From assembly GCA_000697475.1 (NCBI GenBank), contig JNEU01000639.1:1-50438 (forward strand): a stretch of DNA of 50,438 bases. Direction: 5' to 3'. Position numbers and translations under genes: made by a program. Of this stretch, positions 1 to 10,416 are shown in pieces. Numbering within the stretch: the stretch's first letter is position 1; each line of letters begins with the position of its first letter. Origin of the DNA: Lichtheimia corymbifera B2541 (Eukaryota; Mucoromycota; Mucoromycetes; Mucorales; Lichtheimiaceae). The notes beneath the pieces were generated by a model that was given only the letters and a program-made list of their open reading frames with translations, was not told where the DNA came from and made no database searches.

Positions 1-193
1 TATTCATATCTTGTCCTTGTCCTTGTCCTTGTCCTTGTCTTTGTCTTTGTTCTTGTTCAATGCCTTCCATAATAAACGGTTGTCGATTCGTAGCTTGAGA
101 TTCGTCGTCAGATAATTCAATGGGTTCTGGGTTCGGTTCACGGTATTCTTGAAAAGCTCGGTTGTTCAAAGGGGATGGATGATTAAAAGCCAT
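1..193 (-). CDS. N-terminal fragment of unrecognised protein, Gly-Gln repeat
   Basis: Reading leftward from the ATG at 193, the frame stays open to the window edge (64 codons), so only the N-terminus is present. It begins MAFNHPSPLNNRAFQ, then has an acidic patch (IELSDDES) and ends in a Gln-Arg/Gln-Gly tract encoded by the hexanucleotide repeat at about 8-55. The patch IELSDDE resembles a SUMO-interacting motif, but that is weak evidence. No domain is visible. The sequence looks like a disordered tail in front of a larger protein. The fragment is convincing as coding because composition and frame hold, but its function is unknown. Confidence 0.55.
   Translation of the reverse strand, partial: MAFNHPSPLNNRAFQEYREPNPEPIELSDDESQATNRQPFIMEGIEQEQRQRQGQGQGQGQDMN
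8..55. repeat. TTGTCC/TTGTCT hexanucleotide repeat
   Basis: About seven imperfect tandem copies of a six-base unit lie at the left edge. On the minus strand the repeat encodes alternating Gly-Gln, then Arg-Gln. Because it is in frame, repeat-number changes would alter protein length without breaking the frame. Confidence 0.8.
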
Positions 194-445
194 CAGCTAC
201 CAATTGTCGTTATCGTATGGCTGATTAGATCAGTGGCCAATGATAATACTTTTGATATTGCTGTAATAAGTGATGATCTTTATTGTTAAGGATACTCATG
301 ATATATATATGTTCAATGTTATAATTCTATGAATGATGTGGAAGGTGCTAGTAAAGGGCTTCTAGCAAATGCCAGCATCAAAAGGAAAAGGCTTCTAGAA
401 AGAACGAGCAAAAGCTAGGTCACGTGGTCACATGACCTACGACAG

Positions 446-451
446 AAAAAA
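446..451 (-). terminator. Pol III T-run terminator of tRNA-Tyr copy 1
   Basis: On the minus strand, six T residues follow the tRNA 3-prime end after about 39 nt. Between them sits a perfect 6-bp hairpin with a 5-nt loop (459-475). The same order, a hairpin then a T-run, is found behind the second tRNA-Tyr. Confidence 0.6.
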
Positions 452-489
452 GATGATCCCAGCTATTGAAGCTGGTTGTTATCATGTTG

Positions 490-571
490 TCCGAGCTGCC
501 AGATTCGAACTAGCGACCTAAAGATGGCAGTACACTACAGTCTTCCGCTCTACCAACTGAGCTAAGCTCGG
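490..571 (-). tRNA. tRNA-Tyr (GTA), intron-containing, copy 1
   Basis: Read on the minus strand, this folds as a cloverleaf. The acceptor stem is CCGAGCT/AGCTCGG with discriminator A, and the D arm contains AGCTCAGTTGG. The anticodon arm is GAAGA-CTGTA-...-TCTTT and the T arm carries TTCGAAT. The anticodon GTA and a C1-G72 pair mark a eukaryotic cytosolic tRNA-Tyr. A short intron of about 9 nt after position 37 (TGTACTGCC) accounts for the 82-nt length, as expected for tRNA-Tyr. Copy 2 at 8503-8584 has the same sequence. Confidence 0.93.
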
Positions 572-956
572 TGTTGATTTCTGAAAACAAAGTTGTATGA
601 TAGCCCGGTCAACTTCCTAATTGGGAAGGTCAATGGAATCACGTCGAAAAACATATCATTGTATAGTAAAAATGGTCAGAAATGTAATGCGTATATTGAA
701 ATCATGATTGGGAAGGTGAATATGGAGTAATTTCAGCTACTGTATGATTGTTCATGGTGTTTGATGCTCAGCCTATACTGCGATCCCTCTTGAGGAAGGT
801 GTCGGCGACTCAATTTTACGTGTTGGTTCCATCAACCTTGCGTTCCAAGTCAACCCAAACGTTGTCCCTTTCCCTCATCCCTCGTTACAATTCACACGTT
901 CGACTGCTTTGCTGTGCAGAATCTAGTCATTTGAAGAATAACGCGCAAAACAAGCA
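572..956. other. Intergenic region upstream of clathrin heavy chain
   Basis: This lies between the tRNA-Tyr 5-prime flank and the CHC1 start codon. A pyrimidine-rich tract near 865-890 is typical of promoters in this window. The short open frame crossing it (748-1002) has no coding character and overlaps CHC1 exon 1 in another frame. No other feature is seen. Confidence 0.5.
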
Positions 957-3900
957 ATGGCTGAACAGCTGCCCATCCGATTCCAACAGCTTGCACAGGT
1001 AAGGGATTTCGTCCTTTGTGGTTGTTGCAGGTCGCTAAGTCGCCAAGCCCTTTGCTGATGACATTATGATAGCTGCAAGCATTAGGCGTTAATGCAGCGA
1101 GCGTTGGGTTCCAAACACTTACCTTGGAGTCTGAACGATTTGTGTGTGTACGTGAACAAGTGAATGGCCAAAACCAAGTGGTTATTATCGACCTAGCCAA
1201 CAACAATGACATGATGCGACGTCCTATCACCGCCGAATCAGTGATAACACATCCAACCACCAAGATTATTGCATTGAGAGGTAAATAAATAGTGGAATAT
1301 CATTTATTTTAAGAGGGTGAAACTGACATCTATATTGTCTATGCACATAGCACAACGCCAACTTCAAGTGTTCAATCTCGAGACAAAGACTAAGATCAGC
1401 TCGCACCTTATGCACGACGACATCACCTTTTGGAAATGGATTGACTTGAAGACAATTGGTATCGTGACCGGAACAGCTGTGTATCATTGGTCAGTGGAAA
1501 ATGGCTCGGCTCCAGTCAAAGTGTTTGATCGACACGCCAACCTGGCAGGATGTCAGATTATCAATTATCGCACATCAAGCGAAGGCAACTGGATGGTGTT
1601 GATTGGTATCTCGTCACAACAAGGAAGTGTAGTGGGATCCATGCAATTATATTCTCGAGAACGTGGTGTCAGTCAACCTATTGAAGGTCACGCTGCTGCT
1701 TTTGCCGAAATACAACTTGAAGACGCTCCTCAGCCTACCAAACTATTTGCCTTTTGTGTACGCACTGTCACTGGAAACGCCAAGGTAAACATTCATAGAC
1801 CATATTGAATAATGCATGATACAAGGTACTTATATGCAAGTCTTAGTTGCAAATCATTGAAGTCGATCATCCAGACAACAATCCTCCATTCCCCAAGAAG
1901 GCTCCCGAGATGTTCTTTGCTCCTGAAAACCCAGCTGATTTCCCCGTAGCTATGCAAGTTGGCAAGCGTTTCGGTGTCATTTATGTGCTTACCAAGATGG
2001 GCTTCATCCATATCTACGACCTTGAAACTGGCATTTGTATCTTTGTGAATCGTATCAGTGACGACACTGTCTTTATTGCTACGGATCAACCATCCACCTC
2101 TGGTGTTGTGGCTATCAACAAGAAAGGACAAGTAAGAGCGGAGCAAACAAATGGTACAAGGGAACATTGCAAGTAATTAACCTTGATGAATAGGTCTTAT
2201 CCGTCACTCTTGATGAAAATACGGTGGTGCCCTACATTGTGAACAAGCTTGGAAACACTGAATTGGCATTAAAGCTCGCTGGTCGTGGAGGTCTTGCTGG
2301 TGCCGATGATTTATGTGTGAGCCGTTTCAACCAACTCTTTTCCTCTGGTGCATACATTGATGCTGCTAAGCTCGCTGCCAATTCACCAAGAGTAAGTGCT
2401 GATTGATAATACTGCTATTAACAAGAGTTACTTATGTATATCTTTAAAGGGTATCTTGCGTACACCAGACACTATTGAACGATTTCGACAACTCCCCAGT
2501 ATGCCCAATCAATTATCTCCCATCCTGCAGTACTTTGGCATGCTACTTGAGAAGGGTGGATTGAATCGATACGAATCTCTTGAAATGGCCAAGCCCATCC
2601 TCTTACAGAACCGTAAGCCTTTGCTAGAGAAATGGCTCAAGGACGACAAACTCGAATGCAGTGAGGAGCTTGGTGATTTTGTCAAGCAATATGACTCCAA
2701 ATTGGCGTTATCCGTTTATTTGCGTGCCAATGTTCCCAACAAGGTCGTTTTGTGCTTTGCTGAAAACCGCCAATATGACAAGATCGTTGCTTATGCAAAG
2801 ACAGTTGGATACACACCCGATTACAATTCGCTCTTGTACAACATTGCTCGCACTGACCCTGATAGCACGGTCGCCTTTGCAAATGCATTGATTAATGATG
2901 AAACCGGACCCTTGATTGATGCTGAAAAGGTAACCTTTTCTATCGATCTTGCTTATATATGGAATATAGTGCTAATGAGAGATTTTAGGTGGTCGATGTG
3001 TTGATGTCTCAAAATATGCTTCAGCAAGCCACGTCGTTCCTTTTGGACTATCTCAAAGAAAACCGACCCGAACATGCGAACCTCCAGACACGTGTTATTG
3101 AGATGAATCTGATTCATGCCCCTCAAGTTGCTGATGCCATTTTTGGTACTGGAATGCTCACACACTATGATCGTGTTGCCGTTGGTACACTTTGTGAAAA
3201 AGCTGGTCTATATCAACGAGTAAGTAAATAACCCATTTGCTTCTGATTAGCGTGATTCTAACCGCGTTTTGCATAGGCACTTGAGCACTATACTGATATT
3301 CACGATATCAGACGCATTATCCCATATACTCAAACCATGAATCCCGAGTGGCTCGTCAATTACTTTGGTACCTTGTCGGTGGATCAAACTTTGGAGTGCT
3401 TGAAAGAGATGCTTTCCCACAACCTACGTCAAAACCTTCAAGTCGTGGTACAAGTGGCGATCAAGTATTCTGACCAGTTGCAGCCTAACAACTTGGTGGA
3501 GCTTTTTGAGAACTTTAAGAGCAACGAAGGCAAGTATTACATTAAACTCATGACAAAGTAACTAATCAAAGTATGCATATAGGCATGTACTATTACTTGG
3601 GCTCCATTGTCAACGTCAGCCAGGATCCTTTGGTTCATTTTAAGTACATCCAAGCTGCCTGTCGTACCGGCAATATTCGTGAAGCTGAACGTATTTGTCG
3701 CGAGAGCAATTATTATGATGCTGAGAAGGTCAAGAACTTCCTCAAGGTAATGTCGCTATACAGCATTTGTGTTTGGTCCCCTTATTTACACAATGGATAG
3801 GAAGCAAGACTCAGTGATCAGTTGCCGTTGATTATTGTGTGCGATCGATTCGGATTTGTGCATGATCTCGTGTTATACTTGTACCACAACAACCTTCAAA

Positions 3901-6900
3901 ACTTCATTGAAGTATATGTGCAAAAGGTTAACCCGGCTCGTACACCTGAAGTTGTCGGTGGATTGTTGGATGTCGGATGCGATGAGGATGTTATCAAGAA
4001 TCTGCTCATGTCAGTCAAGGGTGATTTGGATGTGGGAAAATTGTGCGAAGAGGTGGAGCAGCGCAACAGACTCAAGCTCCTCTTGCCATGGCTGAATATG
4101 CGTACAACTGAAGGATCCACTGATAAAGAAGTCTACAATGCCTTGGCCAAGATTTACATTGATACCAACAACAACCCTGAACCATTCCTCAAGGAGAATG
4201 AGGTGAGTGATATAGGAATGAAGAATGAGGGTGTGATATTGACATAATGATTCCACTAGTACTATGAACCACGAACGATCGGCAAGCACTGTGAAAAGAG
4301 AGACCCCTATCTTGCATATATTTGTTACGAGAAGGGCCAATGTGACTACGAGCTGATCCATATTACAAGTGAGAATGCCATGTTCAAGCACCAAGCTCGC
4401 TATCTTGTTCGTCGTCGTGATGCTGCATTATGGCAACATGTATTGCAAGAGAACAATGACAACCGACGCGAATTGATTGATCAGGTATGTACATGGAGTT
4501 GCATGATTTATGCACAAATGCTAATGCCTTTGTTACACAATAGATTGTCGCCACCGCCTTACCCGAATGCACCGACCCAGAGGATGTTTCAATCACCGTC
4601 AAGGCATTCATGGCTGCTGATCTTCCCAACGAGTTGATTGAACTTTTGGAGCGTATTGTGCTTGAGGACAGTGCATTCAATGACAACAAGACTCTGCAAA
4701 ACCTCTTAATCTTTACAGCCGTCAAGGTAATACAAAATAATACATGTGCACAGAGAGATACGGTTCCATTAACGATCCATAACATAGGCTGAACCAAGCA
4801 AGGTGATGGATTACATCGAGCGTTTGGATAACTTTGATGCCCCTGATGTGGCCGAAGTGTGTCTTGGCGAAGGATTATATGAAGAGGCATTTGCTATCTA
4901 CAAGAAATACAATGTCAATGGCAGTGCCGTCAGCGTATTGATTGACAAGATCGAAGACCTTGACCGTGCTTACGAATTTGCGGATCTATGCGATCAAGCT
5001 GATGTGTGGAGCAAGCTTGCTAAGGCCCAACTCGATCATATGCATATCAAGGAGTCGATAGGTAAGAACATTACGATACCCTATGTGAACATGTCATATT
5101 CATGTGGCCATTTTTAGACTCGTACATCCGTGCTCAGGATACGTCCAACTATATGGAAGTCACTCGCTATGCAGAGATGAACGACAAGTATGACGACCTT
5201 GTGCGCTACTTGCAATTGGCACGCAAACAAGCCCGTGAACCATACATTGAAACCGAATTGTTGTATGCATACGCCAAGACGGAACGGTTGTCAGATTTGG
5301 AAGATTTTATTTCAGCGCCCAACATTGCTCATGTGCAAGATGTCGGTGATCGATGTTTCCAGGCACACATGTTAGAAGCAGCCAAAATCTTGTACACCAG
5401 CATCTCGAATTATGCCAGTCTAGCAACGACACTTGTCCATCTCAAGGATTACTCTGGTGCTGTTGATTGTGCACGCAAGGCCAATAGCACCAAGGTGTGG
5501 AAGGAAGTGAATGTGGTGTGCATTGAACAACATGAATTCCGCCTAGCACAAATTTGCGGTCTCAACATTATCGTCCATGCGGAGGAGTTGGAACAAGTGA
5601 TCAAGACTTACGAGCGTAATGGATTCTTTGAGCAACTCATCACATTGTTGGAGAATGGCCTCAACTTGGAACGTGCACATATGGGCATGTTTACAGAGCT
5701 TTCGGTCTTGTATTCCAAATACGCTCCTGAAAAGATGATGGAGCATTTGAAGGTGTACATTTCCCGCATCAACATCCCCAAAGTCATCCGAGCATGCAAT
5801 GATACCCATCTTTGGCGTGAGCTTGTATTCCTTTATGTTCATTACGACGAATTCGACAATGCGGCACTTGTCATGATGGAGCATGCTGCTGTGTCATGGG
5901 AGCATTCGGCATTCAAGGATATCATCGTCAAGGTTTCCAATGTTGAGTTGTATTACAAGTCATTGCGATTCTATCTCAACGAACAACCCATGCTACTCAA
6001 CGACTTGCTGGCTGTCATGATTCCTCGTATCAACCACACTCGTGTTGTACAATTGTTTGAAAAATCTGACAACATTCCATTGATCCAACCCTATCTTACC
6101 TCGGTCCAACACGTAAGAAAAAAAGTGAACCTCATTCCATAGCAACCATTATCTCATCTTTCTTTTATCTCTTCTTTAGACCAACAACAAGGCCGTCAAC
6201 AGTGCATTGAATGAGCTCTTTATTGAAGAAGAAGATTACGTCTCGCTACGTGATTCGATCGATCAACATGGCAATATTGACCAACTTGAAATTGCCAAGA
6301 GACTTGAAAAGCACGAATTACTCGAGTTCCGCCGTATTGCTGCTCATTTGTACAAAAAGAACCGTAGATGGCGTCAATCTATTGCCTTGTCTAAGCAGGA
6401 TCGTTTGTTCAAGGATGCCATGGAAACCGCAGCGGAATCACGCGATAAGGAAGTGACCGAGGAACTGCTCCGTTATTTCATTGAAGTCGGTAAACGAGAA
6501 TGCTTTGCCGCCATGCTGTATACTTGTTACGACTTGCTTCGTCCCGATGTGGTGTTTGAGTTGGCGTGGCGACATAATCTCAAGAACTTTGCTATGCCCT
6601 ACATGATCAATCTGTTGCATGAGCAATATCACAGAGTATGTATATTTTTATCTACTGTCAAATTTGGTTTATTCACATGTTGTTCTTTTCTAGATTCAAT
6701 CTTTGGGTACTGATGTGGATGACTTGAAGGCTAGGGTGGAGAAAAAAGGACAACAACAAGAAGGTAAGATCAACGTGGGATGAGATGAACGATACGTAGA
6801 AAACTAATTATGTCGTCGTTTATTATAGCCCAAGTAGGACCAGCTATAGGAGCACCTATCGGTAATCCACTTATGCTTCCCGCAGCACCCACTGGTATGA

Positions 6901-6935
6901 CCATGGCTTCTTCTCCATCCTTTGGTGGCATGTAA
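957..6935 (+). CDS. CHC1: Clathrin heavy chain
   Basis: Forms the triskelion coat of clathrin-coated vesicles at the plasma membrane, trans-Golgi and endosomes. Seventeen exons give 1668 aa, close to the family's ~1675: 957-998, 1073-1280, 1351-1784, 1847-2131, 2194-2391, 2450-2929, 2989-3219, 3277-3529, 3583-3746, 3801-4202, 4260-4484, 4544-4726, 4788-5061, 5118-6112, 6180-6635, 6694-6763, 6829-6935. The N-terminus ([12 protein letters not shown]) starts the seven-bladed propeller, followed by the alpha-zigzag linker and clathrin repeats. Family blocks such as [24 protein letters not shown] and [17 protein letters not shown] segments are readable. The tail is Gly/Pro/Met-rich and ends SPSFGGM. 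Intron 8 (3530-3582) begins with GC, not GT: no GT donor keeps the frame there. All phases close exactly. The start is the first ATG after a pyrimidine-rich leader. Confidence 0.97.
3530..3582 (+). other. GC-AG intron in CHC1
   Basis: The donor is GCAAGT and the acceptor ATAG. Joining after GAA-G restores Glu-Gly-Met-Tyr-Tyr-Tyr, matching the clathrin family. The nearby GT (GTATTA) would shift the frame. It is one of four GC-AG introns in the window. Confidence 0.85.
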
Positions 6936-6999
6936 AAGAACCCCTTATGAACTAGATGTTGTATGAATCGCAAAATTGAATATAATTGATAATCCATGT

Positions 7000-7005
7000 C
7001 ACGTG
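7000..7005. promoter_or_regulatory. CACGTG E-box upstream of the FSH hydrolase gene
   Basis: The palindrome TCACGTGA lies about 75 bp before the chosen start of the hydrolase gene. It is a consensus site for basic helix-loop-helix factors such as Cbf1/Pho4-type proteins. Similar sites sit in several other intergenic gaps here. A binding role is inference. Confidence 0.4.
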
Positions 7006-7079
7006 ACTTTCCATTATCTGCTGCTATCTATTGTGTGCCTTGGAGGAGGATGGGAGGAACGGAGCAAAAGGTTGTTGTC

Positions 7080-8119
7080 ATGACACACAAAAAATTACGT
7101 TTGCTATGCCTTCATGGTATGGGTCAAAATTCCGTACTCTTCAGCAAGAAATCAGCCGCCTTATTCCGTGGAACAGAAGACTGGATCGAGAAAGGTACAT
7201 TGGATCGGAAAGAGAATGGCGAATCTCCCTTGCTGACATTCATGCATAGTCTATGTTAATGCACCGCATGCAGTACTTGATCCCGAGTATCCCTCGATTG
7301 GTGAGCGACATAGTAGAGCAGACCAAGGTGTTTCCGATGGTATATCTATAACGGTAGCTGGTACATGGATGATGATCATATGCTCACATTCAATATAGAG
7401 ATGCGTCCTTATTGTTGGTGGTTCCACGATAGCTATGTACCATTAACGGCAGATGGATACTTTTATGGCTTCAAAGAAACAATGGAATACATTGCATCGA
7501 TTATTTCCGAGAAAGTAAGCCGGATCATGCAACCTCGTCTATGTCAGGGATTACTCATGCATATATATGATTGATAACAGGGACCCTTTGACGGGATCTT
7601 TGGATTTTCTCAAGGTACAGTAATACTAGGGATTAAAGAGAAGGGATGGGAATTGAAAACTAATGATGCCATGTGTAGGTGCCTGTTTAGCTGCTATTCT
7701 TGCTCATGTATTGGAAAAGCCATCATCACTATCAGCATCATTGCATCATCCTCCACTACGATTTGTCATTTTTTCAGGAGGATTTATCCCTACACAAAAA
7801 GCGACGAGGAAAGAGCTCTTCTCTTCATTGACAACACCATTAACAACGCCCAGCTTGCATCTCATCGGGCAAGTCGATACCATCATTGCACCAGAAAGAA
7901 TGGAAGCATTGTCCCGTGCTTTTACAAAACCTTTTGTATATCGTCATCCAGGAGGGTAAATATCATTATTATTCCTTTTTCTATTTCATGGGATGGCTAC
8001 TAACCAGAATTTATATATGAAGGCACTTTGTACCGACGACATCTTCAGCGAGAAAAGATTTAGAACGCTTCATACAACATATCCAAGAGCAAGAACATTT
8101 ACTATCCAACAAGATATAA
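7080..8119 (+). CDS. FSH-family serine hydrolase (alpha/beta hydrolase)
   Basis: A cytosolic serine hydrolase of the FSH1/OVCA2 family; the natural substrate is not defined for the family as a whole. Six exons (7080-7194, 7250-7339, 7399-7514, 7581-7614, 7679-7955, 8023-8119) encode 242 aa, the usual size. The N-terminal strand and oxyanion segment LRLLCLHGMGQNSVLF opens the fold, and the nucleophile elbow GFSQGA spans the 34-nt exon 4 and exon 5. The triad is completed by Asp in IGQVDTII and His in HPGGHFVP. Two in-frame donors for exon 2 are possible (7327 or 7339); I chose GTATAT at 7340. Upstream in-frame ATGs at 6996 and 7050 exist, but the start at 7080 puts the first conserved strand at the right distance. 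There is a single intact copy. Confidence 0.9.
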
Positions 8120-8502
8120 TCCCCCTTATTATGCTATGGCGTCTACATATAATAAAAAGAGAGCGCATCATTAAGAACTCTTATTTCTGATTCATACGTG
8201 GATACCACCAAGACATGCCAGATCTTCACTTACGTTAATTTCTCTTGTGCATACATTGCTTTTGACCTCACATATCCTTATTATATTTTTGGCTTCATAT
8301 ATAAGTACATCACCATAGCATATGAATAAACGTTATCCAATCATCTACTATTCTCTTATTTTACCTGTGTGGTATTCTCGATATGCCAAACAAGATGCAC
8401 GACACACATGGTAAAAAAATGCAAATCCCAGATCACGTGATCCACCAAAATCCAAAAAGAAAAAGATGATTCCAGCTATTGAAGCTGGTTGTTATCATGT
8501 TA
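8120..8502. other. Intergenic, hydrolase 3-prime flank to tRNA-Tyr copy 2
   Basis: AT-rich 3-prime region of the hydrolase gene. It contains a TCACGTGA palindrome (8433-8440) and, next to the tRNA, the duplicated trailer hairpin (8472-8488) and T-run. No gene is seen. Confidence 0.5.
8460..8464 (-). terminator. Pol III T-run terminator of tRNA-Tyr copy 2
   Basis: Five T residues on the minus strand follow the tRNA 3-prime end after about 39 nt, with a 6-bp hairpin (8472-8488) in between. This is the same arrangement as behind copy 1. Confidence 0.55.
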
Positions 8503-8584
8503 TCCGAGCTGCCAGATTCGAACTAGCGACCTAAAGATGGCAGTACACTACAGTCTTCCGCTCTACCAACTGAGCTAAGCTCGG
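8503..8584 (-). tRNA. tRNA-Tyr (GTA), intron-containing, copy 2
   Basis: Identical in sequence to the tRNA at 490-571: same acceptor stem, GTA anticodon, short intron after position 37, TTCGAAT T-loop and discriminator A. Identity continues into both flanks (8459-8598 versus 446-585), with about two mismatches in 139 bp. This points to a dispersed duplication of the whole transcription unit in the same orientation, 8.0 kb apart. Confidence 0.93.
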
Positions 8585-9304
8585 TGTTGATTTCTGAATC
8601 ACGAGTTGCCTGATAGCCCACAAAATTTCCTTATGCAGAACTTCATCGTAGGGCAACAGGACAAGTTGCATATGGTAGCGGAGATGGCATGGAAATCAAA
8701 TATAAGCATGCGATTGTATTTGGGAAGGGGACTGCTTGTCAATTTTAATGTAAATAAATTGGTGCGGAGTAGAGTAAGCTTGGTTACAGCTATCTTCCGA
8801 TAAAAGTGAATCTGATTTTATGTATTATCATGTATTCTATGTATCGATTGAATCATTAATTTATGTAGTGATGCCATGAAAAAAGAAATGAGACATTGAT
8901 TATGATAAATTTCATTGGGGAAGGTCAAGGTGACAAGCGTATACACGTGATTTGAAGAGACAGCCACAGCAAGCGGGCAGGTTCCACCGGGGTTGGAAAT
9001 TTATGTGTAGCTTGTACACTTATATTGTTTCTCTCTCTCTTTTTTCCATTCTTCTTGCTTGAGAATCACGCACGGAGACATCAACTTTGCACGAAAACAA
9101 GTAGCAACACTTGATCGTCGTTTGTCTTATTTACTTGATCGCATTGCGTCGAGCTTGGTGCTGAGATTGGTTCATTCAATAACGTCCATTGTCCTTTCCT
9201 TTTGCTGAATAAGAAAAAAAAAAGAAGTGAGCTCAGACAAGTTGTCTTATGCCGAACAACAACATTGATCTTCTTACGCCACCCATGATTATTTCAGGTC
9301 CTTT
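8585..9304. other. Intergenic region upstream of Zn2Cys6 gene
   Basis: 720 bp with no convincing gene. It has a CACGTG site at 8944-8949 and a CT-rich tract at about 9027-9055, likely a promoter or leader. A short frame from the ATG at 9249 runs 32 codons out of frame with the downstream gene and could be an upstream ORF if the transcript starts before it. Confidence 0.45.
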
Positions 9305-10323
9305 ATGCAACCAAACCCTGATAGGCAACCATTGGCATCATCCACCATGAACGACAATAATAATACAACGACACCCGGGAATGGACAAACCGTATTACGA
9401 ATTCCTATCAACATCAGTGGACTTGAGCAGCAACAACAGCAGCAGACGACGACGACCACCTCCCGAGCTGACGATATGAATGCACAAGGAAGACCGAAAC
9501 GAAAGCAAGTAAAGAATGCTTGTGGTAAGTTTAGGAGAGAGAGATCGAGAGAGAGATAAAGGAAAGGGTCCAAGTAATGATTGATTATCCTATTCTAGTC
9601 AACTGCCAAAAAGCATGTAAAAAGTGTGATGATGGACGACCCTGTCAACGCTGTATCCGATACAACCTGCAAGATACATGTGTCAACTCGATGCGAAAGG
9701 AGCGGAGAAAGGGTGTCAAACGAGGACCTTATAAGAAACGTGGTAAGGGTAAGAGGGTGATAGTGGTGGTTATGATGATGGATCTATGTTGACAAGTTGT
9801 GCTTTTAGGGGATGAGGGTGGATCATCCACAGGATATGATCTCCCAGTAGGATCTTCTTATTCGAGTCATCCATCCTTGGCGCAGTATACACCTTATGCA
9901 ACTATGGCTTTCCAGGAAGCATTGAATGGCCAACCTGCTCCATCTCAGTTTATGGCACCTTATACAAGTACACCGACGATGCATCCAGGATACAATAACA
10001 TGTTATCTTATCAAGCTGTCATGTCCATGATATCACCCGGATCAACTTCCAACATGTATCATCCATCATCCCCTTACTACTATCAGCAACCAGCAGCACC
10101 AGAGAATGGGAAAGACAATCATCCACAACAACAAAGCTCTACCACAGCATCCTCCATAACGACATCCGATGGTGATCAAGATGATGAGACATCCAAGCTC
10201 AACTTGTTATCGCAATTATGTACTGCAGCATTGGATCGTTTGTCGCAAACGAATGATCAACAGGAAGGAGAAGCTAGTCATAATCCATCCAATAATGATA
10301 ATACTGATAAAGACAATAAATAA
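9305..10323 (+). CDS. Zn2Cys6 binuclear-cluster transcription factor
   Basis: A nuclear DNA-binding regulator. Three exons (9305-9524, 9599-9742, 9809-10323) encode 292 aa. The cluster reads ACVNCQKACKKCDD, then RPCQRCIRYNLQDTC: six cysteines with C-x2-C-x6-C and C-x2-C spacing, interrupted by intron 1 at the first Cys-Val. A strongly basic linker (RKERRKGVKRGPYKKR) follows and probably serves as nuclear localisation and DNA-contact segment. The N-terminus is Gln/Thr-rich. The C-terminal 170 aa are Ser/Gln/Asn/Pro-rich with no fungal-trans domain, so this is a short regulator type. It is co-oriented with the PIP-box gene 93 bp downstream. The target pathway cannot be read from the sequence. 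An upstream ORF may precede it (9249). Confidence 0.88.
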
Positions 10324-10416
10324 ACGGCTTCTTTTCTGCTACTTGCTTGTGAAAGAAAAAACTCAGCTGGCCTTTGTTTCTCTCCTCTCTCTCCCTCTTT
10401 TCACACTCTCTTAACA

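Noticed and set aside
748..1002. 84-aa plus-strand frame over CHC1 exon 1
   Set aside because: Out of frame with clathrin exon 1, no motif, covers the promoter.
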